In this document: positions 1-6,223 of the stretch, piece by piece
How the letters are laid out: each line of letters starts with the position of its first letter
Numbering within the stretch: position 1 is the stretch's first letter
Source: an uncultured Porphyromonadaceae bacterium
GTDB lineage: Bacteria > Bacteroidota > Bacteroidia > Bacteroidales > Muribaculaceae
Assembly: GCA_900548705.1 (NCBI GenBank)
Contig: URLF01000053.1
Location: 1 to 17,885 of the forward strand
DNA length: 17,885 nucleotides
Direction: 5' to 3'
Translations under genes and position numbers: made by a program
The notes under the pieces: model-generated
Databases searched by the model: none
Told to the model about the DNA's origin: nothing
Seen by the model: only the letters and a program-made list of their open reading frames with translations

Positions 1-37
1 CTTCTACTTATCAGAAAGTTGGACTCACTGCTTTATG

Positions 38-55
38 GTTTAGCGGACAGTAATA
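38..55 (+). repeat. 18-bp repeat, inverted copy at 17832-17849
   Basis: GTTTAGCGGACAGTAATA here is the exact reverse complement of 17832-17849. Weaker similarity continues on the outer side (an AGCAG/CTGCT block some 5-10 bp away), so the conserved unit is nearer 28 bp. From memory it resembles the terminal sequences of Bacteroidales IS4-like (DUF4372) elements. No transposase is present in the window, so this assignment is tentative. Confidence 0.6.
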
Positions 56-66
56 TATCAAAAAAA

Positions 67-188
67 ATTCCTCCGGAATCCCTTTTTGTGACACGCAACC
101 GGGGGTTACCGCTGCGTGGTCGCCCCACAAGGGGGCTTCCCACTCGCGCCAACCCCCGGCTATTCAGATAAATGATTCCTTCGGAATC
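67..188. repeat. Structured palindromic intergenic repeat
   Basis: The unit is bounded by two short palindromes, ATTCCTCCGGAAT (67-79) and GATTCC-TTC-GGAATC (174-188). Inside is a nested hairpin: CCGGGGGTT (99-107) pairs with AACCCCCGG (151-159), GTGG (116-119) with CCAC (140-143), and GCCCC (122-126) with GGGGC (132-136) around an ACAA loop. No protein-like ORF is present. It looks like a REP-type or small interspersed element. The remainder of 1-352 holds only short direct repeats (TAATGAAATAATC at 212-224 and 231-243; TTATACCGT at 291 and 318). Confidence 0.55.
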
Positions 189-352
189 GTGGAGGGAACT
201 GTTTTCAAAGTTAATGAAATAATCAACAGCTAATGAAATAATCCACTTGTCTGTCCGGAGTCAATCGTGAAAACTGGCTAAATCAGGGATTTATACCGTA
301 AATAACAAACTATACAGTTATACCGTGAACGACACAATCTCTGGTGCGATGG

Positions 353-2431
353 TCAGCGGCCGGAGAGGGTTGACTGGTCGACACTGGCATCGGCGTTGAT
401 GAGCTTGCGGGCTCCTCTCTTCTGCCGTCCCCACTGGAGGTTGTAGCTGATGGAGATGTAGGGCATGCGCATGTCGAGACGCATATGCTGCTCGTTGGTG
501 TTCCATTTGCTCAGCAATCTGGATCCTTGGTCATATTTGCCGAAGGGCATGATGACCCCGGCTCCGAATTGCCAGTTTTTGTAGTTGTATGACAGGTCGA
601 TGATTGATATGTCTTCCCCCCAGGAGATTTTCTCCCCCCAGAGGTCGCGCTGGGCGCGTTGGTACTGGCCGGTGAGGGCAAATCCCCAATGGGTGAGCTG
701 GAAGGTGACATTGCCGCTCCAGGCGTTGCTGGTGAGACTGTAACCCGACCCGCGCATGCGTTCCATACGATACTGGAGGTAGGCGCTCGCGACAAGCCAG
801 CCGGGGATGACATTAACCTGGGGGGCAAGGTAGAATGAGAGGTTTGAGAGTCCCCGGCTGTTCTCATAGGATGTCACCAGGCGGTCATTCTGCCAGGAGA
901 GGATGGGGGTGATTGCGTCGGGGGAGGTGTAGGCTCGGATGCCGAATGTGGAGTATATCCTTCTGAAGAGACCGAAATTGTAGCTGAATGTCAGCATGTA
1001 TGAGTTGGAGGTCTTCAGGTCGGGATTTCCGACGCGCCACTGGAAGCTGTCGAGCTGCTGGGGTGCGATGTTGGTCTCCGCCAGGGAGGGGGCTGATTGC
1101 CAGGAGGTGAAGTTGAGGCGCAGCTGATGGTTCTGGTCGGGGGTGTATGTTATGGTCGCCTGAGGCCTTAGGTTCCAGGAATGGTTCCCCTGGTTGGTCT
1201 CGCGGAACCTGAAACCGGTGTATTGCGCTCCGATTCCGGCGGTGACGGTGAAGCTTCTTAACTGCTGGAAATATTCGGCGAAGAGATATACCTTGTCCTG
1301 ATGCTGGTGGAAGATTTCCCCGCCGAGATTCTCGTAGGTCGAACGGTTGCGGTTGACCGAGTATGATGCCCCGGCGGTAAGGCGCGAGGAGTTCCAGTTC
1401 TTGATATAGTCGGCCTCGATGGCGTATGCCTGGTTGCGGTCTTTGACGGAGGTGTGGATGTCGGTCAGGAGGTCGGAGTGTCCCGGGAGCCGTTCGAGGT
1501 AATCGGAATAGGTGTGGCCTGAGTAGAATGATGCCCCGAAGTCCACCACGAGGGTCTGGCGGTAGGGAAGATGCTGTTCGAGGTAGGCGCTGAATGAGGG
1601 GGTGGTTCCGTTTGAGCCGTTGCCGTCAGTGAGGTTGATGTCATCGCTTCCGTCGCTGAGCGACAACAGGCCGTTGAAGCGGGATTTGGCGGAGAATTTC
1701 CGGGCGGCCTTTATGGAGAGGTAGAGGATGGTGGTGTCAGGCTTGATGTAGTTGTATGACAGCCATGCCGCGCCATCGTTGTCTGACACCTCCCCGCCGA
1801 GCGGGGTCTCCCTCCGGTCAAGTGATGTCCCGTCAGGGAATAGGAAGGATTCCTGATAGTCGCGGTGGGCCTTGAGGTTGTCGGTGAGCTTGAAGGAGGC
1901 TCCGGCTTCCCATTGCGAGCGGCCTGAATTCAGTTTTGCGGAGGCACCGTAGTTGCCCCATTTCTGGTTGAGGGCTTGCCGCCCTTCAGCCATCAGCGAC
2001 CCACCGAGGGTGGGGTTGGCCACGATGAAGTTCAGGACATAGGATGCGCCGTTGTAGCGCAGGCCGGGATTGGTGATCCATTCCACACGGCGGATGGTGG
2101 TCGGGAGGAGGTTTCTCACCTGCTCGATGGATGCCTGGCGGCCGTTGATGCGCAGCTGCACAGACTCTCCGGCGGCGGAAATCTGGCCGAGGGGGTCGTT
2201 GACGGACAGGGTGGGTATCATCAGGTTGCGGAGCAGCTGCACACCGTTGCTTGAATGCTCGACCGCGCTCGCCGACGGACGGTAGACATCCATGTCGGCC
2301 TTGCGGATTACTTTGGGGGCTTCGATGACAACCTCCTGGAGGTTGAGGTCGGGGAGGGTGTCGGCCGGTTCCTGGGCTGCGGCGGCGATGGAGAGGGTCA
2401 GCAGGGGGAGGATGGGAAATATGTGTCTCAT
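353..2431 (-). CDS. Outer-membrane beta-barrel (TonB receptor-like) protein
   Basis: The 692-residue product begins with a Sec signal peptide (MRHIFPILPLLTLSIAAAAQ). A plug-like segment follows at about residues 30-140, with the receptor-like motifs LQEVVIEAP, VQLRINGRQA and VEWITNPG. The rest is a long run of alternating aromatic/polar strands typical of a transmembrane barrel. It fits the Bacteroidetes outer-membrane beta-barrel family related to TonB-dependent receptors. Two points differ from a standard receptor: there is no N-terminal carboxypeptidase-regulatory-like domain, and the C-terminus continues past the last strand-like segment (ISISYNLQWG) with a polar tail instead of ending on an aromatic residue. 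It starts 4 bases after the stop of the upstream lipoprotein gene, so the two are almost certainly cotranscribed. The ligand cannot be told. Export of a small molecule or surface anchoring of the lipoprotein partner are alternatives. Confidence 0.85.
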   Translation of the reverse strand: MRHIFPILPLLTLSIAAAAQEPADTLPDLNLQEVVIEAPKVIRKADMDVYRPSASAVEHSSNGVQLLRNLMIPTLSVNDPLGQISAAGESVQLRINGRQASIEQVRNLLPTTIRRVEWITNPGLRYNGASYVLNFIVANPTLGGSLMAEGRQALNQKWGNYGASAKLNSGRSQWEAGASFKLTDNLKAHRDYQESFLFPDGTSLDRRETPLGGEVSDNDGAAWLSYNYIKPDTTILYLSIKAARKFSAKSRFNGLLSLSDGSDDINLTDGNGSNGTTPSFSAYLEQHLPYRQTLVVDFGASFYSGHTYSDYLERLPGHSDLLTDIHTSVKDRNQAYAIEADYIKNWNSSRLTAGASYSVNRNRSTYENLGGEIFHQHQDKVYLFAEYFQQLRSFTVTAGIGAQYTGFRFRETNQGNHSWNLRPQATITYTPDQNHQLRLNFTSWQSAPSLAETNIAPQQLDSFQWRVGNPDLKTSNSYMLTFSYNFGLFRRIYSTFGIRAYTSPDAITPILSWQNDRLVTSYENSRGLSNLSFYLAPQVNVIPGWLVASAYLQYRMERMRGSGYSLTSNAWSGNVTFQLTHWGFALTGQYQRAQRDLWGEKISWGEDISIIDLSYNYKNWQFGAGVIMPFGKYDQGSRLLSKWNTNEQHMRLDMRMPYISISYNLQWGRQKRGARKLINADASVDQSTLSGR

Positions 2432-2435
2432 TTCA

Positions 2436-2852
2436 TTATCGGTTTTTGAGTTGGTCTAATGCTTGTCTGAATCCGTCGCGCACTTTCTCCTGGGTGTATT
2501 CGATAGGGTCGAAGCCAAGTTCGGTGACATTCAGCACCACCTTGAAGTCGTTGGAGAAGATGACATCGGCGAAATGGCGGGTTGAGGTCGCGGTGGTGGA
2601 GTCGTTGATTTTGTAGATGACTCCGGCGCATGGGCGCGTCACCCCCATATAGATTGTGTCTCGTTGGTTAGACAGTCCGATGAATTCAAAGGATTCCCCG
2701 GGCTGGAGTGTCTGCTCGGTATGCTCACGCATCGAGTGTGAGATCTCGCGTATCGAGTGTGAGATTCTGCTTTTGGGGGAGTCTCCTCCGCAGCTTGTCA
2801 TCACTGCGAGAGCGACTGTCGTCAGGATGGGAATGAAGATTTTTCTTGTCAT
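2436..2852 (-). CDS. Small lipoprotein of unknown function
   Basis: The 138-residue product has a clear lipoprotein signal: hydrophobic MTRKIFIPILTTVALAVMTSC with the lipobox VMTSC, cysteine 21 being the predicted lipidation site. The mature part carries a short internal duplication (ISHSIRE/ISHSMRE), then a compact region rich in beta-strand-like sequence (FEFIGLSNQRDTIYMGV, GVIYKIND, DVIFSNDFKVVLNVTELGF) and a helical tail. I do not recognise a family. The gene lies 4 bp upstream of the beta-barrel gene on the same strand and is preceded by its own promoter-like box and a 10-bp inverted repeat. A role as periplasmic or surface partner of the barrel protein is an inference from this pairing. 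Confidence 0.8.
   Translation of the reverse strand: MTRKIFIPILTTVALAVMTSCGGDSPKSRISHSIREISHSMREHTEQTLQPGESFEFIGLSNQRDTIYMGVTRPCAGVIYKINDSTTATSTRHFADVIFSNDFKVVLNVTELGFDPIEYTQEKVRDGFRQALDQLKNR
2731..2765. repeat. 21-bp tandem duplication inside the lipoprotein gene
   Basis: ATCGAGTGTGAGAT occurs at 2731-2744 and again at 2752-2765, a period of 21 bp that keeps frame and encodes the ISHSIRE/ISHSMRE heptad pair just after the lipidated cysteine. This is probably a linker-length duplication. Confidence 0.7.
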
Positions 2853-2867
2853 TGCTGTTGGTATTTT

Positions 2868-2915
2868 CAGTGTCGGATTATGGCCGGACTGTTGTTGTCC
2901 GACACTGCAAAATTA
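2868..2915 (-). promoter_or_regulatory. Promoter -7 box with adjoining 10-bp inverted repeat
   Basis: On the minus strand TAATTTTG (2915-2908) matches the Bacteroidetes -7 consensus TAnnTTTG. No good -33 TTTG is seen. The expected transcription start, about 7 bases downstream, falls in the first arm of a perfect inverted repeat, CAGTGTCGGA (2868-2877) and TCCGACACTG (2898-2907), with a 20-bp spacer. The placement suits an operator or a 5'-end hairpin controlling the lipoprotein/barrel operon. Confidence 0.55.
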
Positions 2916-3027
2916 CAGCCCGGAATGACCTTAATCCTACTTAACCGCGAAGAAAAATCTCTTAATATGCTGATTGCAAGTGGCTGATAATCAGTGGGCG
3001 TGTTTTCTGAATTTCCAAATCGGGCAT

Positions 3028-3058
3028 CTCCCGGATTTAAATCTGTCTAAATCGGGAG
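3028..3058 (-). terminator. Hairpin after the LuxR-type regulator gene
   Basis: CTCCCGGATTTA (3028-3039) pairs with TAAATCGGGAG (3048-3058) apart from one bulged G. It lies 27 bp past the stop of the regulator gene. A clear U-run is missing, so termination is possible rather than certain. Confidence 0.4.
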
Positions 3059-3085
3059 ACAGGGTTATGGCGATGAGGGGGAAAT

Positions 3086-4729
3086 TCACAGCATGGACTC
3101 GATTTGCGAGATGATGTCGCCACCCTCGGGGGTGTCGAGTTTTTTACGGATGGCCGACTTGCGGACATAGATGGTGGCGGCTGACTGCTCGGTGAGGAAG
3201 CTGATTTCCTTGGTGGAGAAGCCCGATTTCATCAGGCATATGATCTGGATTTCCTTCTCGGTGAAGAGTGAGGGGAAGCGTTGCTCTGTCCGGGAGTGGA
3301 AGCCGTCGTGGAGCTCATCCGCCATCGTATAGAGTGTGTCCCAGTCGACGAGCTTGTCTGAGATGGTCTCGCTGCCGGTCGAGGAGATTTTTTTCAGTGC
3401 CTCCTGGCTCTGGGGTGTAGGGGTGGAGGCGAAGGTCTTGAGGATTCCCATCTGTTGCAGCACCATCTTTTTCAGCATCGCGCCGCGGTCATCTTCCCTG
3501 GAGTCCTTGACCTGGCGGAGCATGTCGTCGAGGGTATCGATTCTCTCCTGTGCGGCCAGCAGTCTCGCGTGACGGCGGCGGAGCATCCAGAAAAGCACGG
3601 AGGCGACAATCACCAGGGCCAGGCAGATGCTGAGCCATATGATGGCCATGTTTTTCTTTTCAATTGTCAGTTGCATACGGGTCGCGCTGAGGGTGTTCAT
3701 CTCGGCGAGCGCGTCGGAGCTGATCCGGCTCTTCAGTAGAAGTTCGTTTTTCAGTTTCTTGTCGGGAAGGCATGACAGATGGCCGGTGGCCTTGAAGTCG
3801 ATTGCGCTCCGGAGAAACCGGAGATATTCGTCGCTGTTGGTGTCGACCATCCTCTTGTCGAAGTCGAGTGAGTCGAGGCGGTCGAGATATTCCGTGGCCC
3901 GGGTGAGGTTTCCGGTGTTGGCGTGGTATTTGGCCAGTGAGGCGAGGAAACCGGCTTTCTCCTCGGGGGAGAAGCCGGGGTTTCTGTCAAGTATCTCCTC
4001 GACGATACCGATGGCGCGGTGTGACTGGCCGCACTCGTCGAGCATCTCGGCGTAGTCCCCCATGAACTCAGACCAGTCGGGGTCATCTGGGGCGGCCATG
4101 AAGTTGGAGGCGATGATGGTGTCGCCCCATTCTATGGCCTGCTGTTTCCTCCCGTCGAGAAACAGGAGGCCCATCTTGTCGTAGGCGCGACGGAATTTTG
4201 CCTTGGGGAACACCGTGTGGTACATCAGCCATTCCGTTTCGGCTATCGCTTCGGGGTAGCGGGCGCAACTCATGTCCATCTGCGTCTTCATACGGCGCAG
4301 CTCATACTGGCGGTCAATGCTGTCGGGGGGAATCGTGGCGATTACCTCCTTGATAATCTCCGCTCCCTCCTCATTGCGGTTCATGGCGATGAGATAATGG
4401 ATGTAAAGGATGTTGGCCTTGAGCCATCTTGTGGTGTCACCGTTCTCGCGGTAATAGCTGACGGCTTCAGGCAGGAGGGAGTCGGTGACCAGTGTATGAT
4501 AAGACAAGAGGTCGGTCTGGGCTTTGGTTATGATGTATTTCGCCTTTGCGTCCTCGTCGAGCATGAAGCAGTCGATATCGCTCAGCAGTATGGCCGCACT
4601 GTCGGGACGCTGTGCCACCAGCTTCTCCGCCCTGTCAAGGCGGTCGGTGACAGACTCCTGACACGATACGGCTCCACACAACACACCCACCCCTGCCAAG
4701 AGATATGCCAGATAAACCAATCTCCTCAT
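3086..4729 (-). CDS. Membrane-anchored TPR protein with LuxR-type HTH
   Basis: I place the start at the ATG at 4729 because it opens a lipoprotein signal (MRRLVYLAYLLAGVGVLCGA, lipobox AVSC, Cys23) and is preceded by AAGGA 8 bases upstream. The frame is open to 4783, but that extension adds only a non-signal peptide. The 547-residue product has helical TPR-like repeats at about residues 30-330, one membrane span near 360-383 (AIIWLSICLALVIVASVLFW), a coiled-coil stretch (ERIDTLDDMLRQVKD), and a C-terminal LuxR-type HTH at about 487-532 (LFTEKEIQIICLMKSGFSTKEI). This is a Bacteroidetes one-component layout: TPR sensor outside the inner membrane, DNA-binding domain in the cytosol. The signal peptide may alternatively serve as a first membrane anchor. 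The neighbouring lipoprotein/barrel operon is a plausible target, by proximity only. Confidence 0.8.
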   Translation of the reverse strand: MRRLVYLAYLLAGVGVLCGAVSCQESVTDRLDRAEKLVAQRPDSAAILLSDIDCFMLDEDAKAKYIITKAQTDLLSYHTLVTDSLLPEAVSYYRENGDTTRWLKANILYIHYLIAMNRNEEGAEIIKEVIATIPPDSIDRQYELRRMKTQMDMSCARYPEAIAETEWLMYHTVFPKAKFRRAYDKMGLLFLDGRKQQAIEWGDTIIASNFMAAPDDPDWSEFMGDYAEMLDECGQSHRAIGIVEEILDRNPGFSPEEKAGFLASLAKYHANTGNLTRATEYLDRLDSLDFDKRMVDTNSDEYLRFLRSAIDFKATGHLSCLPDKKLKNELLLKSRISSDALAEMNTLSATRMQLTIEKKNMAIIWLSICLALVIVASVLFWMLRRRHARLLAAQERIDTLDDMLRQVKDSREDDRGAMLKKMVLQQMGILKTFASTPTPQSQEALKKISSTGSETISDKLVDWDTLYTMADELHDGFHSRTEQRFPSLFTEKEIQIICLMKSGFSTKEISFLTEQSAATIYVRKSAIRKKLDTPEGGDIISQIESML

Positions 4730-4749
4730 CAAATATTCCTTAAACTCAG

Positions 4750-4880
4750 TCATACCCACAAATTTACAACAATATTTCCACATATCCCCTCCAACTCCAC
4801 CAAATATTCCCCAAAATCCCTAACCCTCCCACAATCCCCAATCCTCCCATAACTCCCAATATTCCCAAATTTCCCATCTT
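4750..4880. other. G-free 131-bp tract upstream of the regulator gene
   Basis: The plus strand has no G in these 131 bases and at least eleven runs of three or more C. Part of it is a 9-bp imperfect tandem repeat (runs of CCC at 4846, 4855, 4864 and 4873). On the minus strand, which is the sense strand of the regulator gene, 4875-4846 reads as four GGG runs separated by 6-base loops, the classic G-quadruplex pattern. It lies just upstream of a -7 box. Confidence 0.85.
4759..4766 (-). promoter_or_regulatory. Putative -7 box of the LuxR-type regulator gene
   Basis: The minus strand reads TAAATTTG, a match to TAnnTTTG, 30 bases upstream of the chosen ATG at 4729. No clear -33 element is found at the usual spacing because the upstream sequence is the G-rich tract. 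Confidence 0.4.
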
Positions 4881-5245
4881 GTAGGGACGCGCCGCGGCGC
4901 GTCCGCGCCAACCCACCCCTCGATGCCGTAAAAATGTCTCACGCAGATTCCGCAGATACGCAGATTTCTCGCAGATATTATGGAGTAAAGTCTCGCAGAT
5001 TCCGCGGATTACGCAGAGGCCATCCGGGCGGTATCCCCGGATTAGAGGGGTCGCTACGCTCCCGGGGCTCTCACAGATTCCACGGATTCCACAGATATCA
5101 CAGATTTGATTCGCTGCGCTCATCGGATTCCACAGATTAAAGTTGATTCCACAAATACTATCCGGATGGCCTCTGCGTAATCTGCGTAATCTGCGAGACC
5201 TTCTAATACCGGAGTGATTGCGGACGCGCCGCGGCGCGTCCCTAC
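4881..5245. repeat. Nested inverted-repeat element
   Basis: The outer arms are a perfect 26-bp inverted repeat, 4881-4906 against 5220-5245. Each arm contains the 20-bp perfect palindrome GGACGCGCCGCGGCGCGTCC. A second pair of 37-bp arms, 4991-5027 against 5162-5198, matches with only two mismatches. Between and around them are short direct repeats of the form CAGATTCCRCRGATT (4946-5140). Open frames here (for example 4934-5140 plus and 4764-5123 minus) merely translate the repeats. It resembles a non-autonomous, MITE-like or REP-like mobile repeat of Bacteroidales; this is inferred from structure only. The following 5246-5388 shows nothing recognisable. Confidence 0.8.
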
Positions 5246-5388
5246 AGGGCTAATATCATTGTGGTCAGCGATGGCGGCTGATTGATGAATGGGGTTGTAA
5301 ACGGCTTTAAATTAGTGGGTCCTTGTTTGAGAGTGTGATTTGCGGGAGGGTGGTTTTGGTTGCGGAGTGACCGGGGAATGTCAAAGGA

Positions 5389-5420
5389 TTTGGCTACTCA
5401 CGAAAATTTGCGTAATTTTG
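5389..5420 (+). promoter_or_regulatory. Bacteroidetes-type promoter
   Basis: TTTG (5389-5392), a 20-bp spacer and TAATTTTG (5413-5420) match both elements and the spacing of the Bacteroidetes sigma-ABfr consensus (TTTG/TAnnTTTG). Transcription would start near 5427, giving a leader of about 218 bases before the ATG at 5645. Confidence 0.65.
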
Positions 5421-5425
5421 CGGTG

Positions 5426-5564
5426 AACCGTCAAGCACGGTTGAAAATAAAAAACACGAAAGTGTCTTACTGATTCTCATGTGTCTGAAGTGTGGAAGCT
5501 CAGAGACCGAATGCGAGGAACGGTTGACACTCTTGCGTCGCACACCTTACGGCGCGGGAGTCAA
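5426..5564 (+). promoter_or_regulatory. Structured 5' leader with alternative pairings
   Basis: AACCGT (5426-5431) can pair with ACGGTT at 5437-5442 (5-base loop) or with the second ACGGTT at 5520-5525. The second copy overlaps another stem, TTGAC (5524-5528) with GTCAA (5560-5564), extended by GCG/CGC at 5535-5537 and 5553-5555. Mutually exclusive stems of this sort occur in attenuators and riboswitches, but no known riboswitch class is recognised. Confidence 0.3.
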
Positions 5565-5628
5565 TTTGCCTGTTTCAAGCATTGAAGGCTTCTTCCACCG
5601 CCTGGACACATTTGGGACAAGCAAATGA
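5479..5628 (+). CDS. Possible 49-residue leader ORF
   Basis: The frame opens at ATG 5479 and ends at TGA 5626-5628, 16 bases before the next ATG. It would encode a 49-residue peptide starting MCLKCGSSETECEERLT, with a CxxC and a third cysteine near the N-terminus, and no signal peptide. No convincing ribosome binding site precedes it. It sits entirely in the predicted leader of the HTH-like gene, so it could be a regulatory leader peptide, a small protein, or chance. Confidence 0.25.
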   Translation: MCLKCGSSETECEERLTLLRRTPYGAGVNLPVSSIEGFFHRLDTFGTSK

Positions 5629-5644
5629 CTCCTGCGCATTTTTT

Positions 5645-6223
5645 ATGGAAACTCGACAGTTATCTGCCTATATTCAGTCTCTTAAAAAAGAAGTCGCCGA
5701 CAAATATTGTCTTCCTCTCTCGACCTCGGCCGACTTCAAACGTCTCTCCTTGGCCATAGTGGAGTCAGGTATCGGTTATCTGTCCCAGTCGACGCTGAAA
5801 CGGCTATGGGGATATGTGAAAGACACACCTGCCAAACATCTCACGACGCTCGACATCCTGTCGCGATATGTGGGATATGATGATTTCCATTCTTTCTGCA
5901 AGGACCGTCACAAGGGGGACAGCGCGGAGAGCGGCTTCGCCTCGTGGGACACCCTCGGGGTGGAGGAACTGACCGCAGGGGAGAGGGTGTGCCTCGCCTG
6001 GGCGCCCAACAGGGAGATGACGCTGATGTATCTCGGCGACATGGCTTTCGAGATAACCTCCTCGACCAACACGCGTCTGTCGGCCGGCACACGGGTGGAG
6101 TGTCTGCGGTTCGTGACCGGAGAACCGCTCTTGCTCGACATTGTGTCGGGCCACAACGACGGCTCGATGGTCTATATCGTGGGGAAGCACGGGGGTGTCA
6201 GATGGAATCGGTCGGGTTGCTGA
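5645..6223 (+). CDS. HTH-like N-terminal domain protein of unknown function
   Basis: I chose ATG 5645 (METRQLSAYIQSLKKEVAD); the longer reading from a TTG at 5582 adds residues with no protein character. The 192-residue product has an all-helical N-terminal region of about 90 residues with motifs I associate with a widespread Bacteroidetes putative DNA-binding domain: LSQSTLKRLWGYV followed by LDILSRYVGYDDFHSFC. The C-terminal half (about 105-192) is predicted as small beta-rich domain (LTLMYLGDMAFEI-like strands, TRVECLRF, GSMVYIVG). No signal peptide or membrane segment is present, so it is cytosolic. Its 3' end overlaps the 3' end of the convergent kinase gene by 26 bp. A regulator role for the adjacent cluster is an inference. 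Confidence 0.65.
   Translation: METRQLSAYIQSLKKEVADKYCLPLSTSADFKRLSLAIVESGIGYLSQSTLKRLWGYVKDTPAKHLTTLDILSRYVGYDDFHSFCKDRHKGDSAESGFASWDTLGVEELTAGERVCLAWAPNREMTLMYLGDMAFEITSSTNTRLSAGTRVECLRFVTGEPLLLDIVSGHNDGSMVYIVGKHGGVRWNRSGC

Noticed and set aside
3455..4852. Several antisense frames of 90-210 codons opposite the LuxR-type regulator gene
   Set aside because: Shadows of a well-supported coding frame; no domain or signal recognised.
4764..5123. Minus-strand frame of 119 codons with LGI and ICDICGIR repeats
   Set aside because: It translates the 9-bp tandem repeat and the inverted-repeat element; no start context and no non-repetitive protein sequence.
4934..5140. Plus-strand frame of 68 codons over the repeat element
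   Set aside because: Composition reflects the CAGATTCC repeats only.
4946..5140. CRISPR-like array from the spaced CAGATT repeats
   Set aside because: Repeats are short, irregularly spaced and degenerate, with no spacers of constant length and no cas genes nearby.
5582..5644. TTG-initiated extension of the HTH-like protein
   Set aside because: The added residues are not protein-like and ATG 5645 begins the helical domain directly; the same bases belong to the leader.
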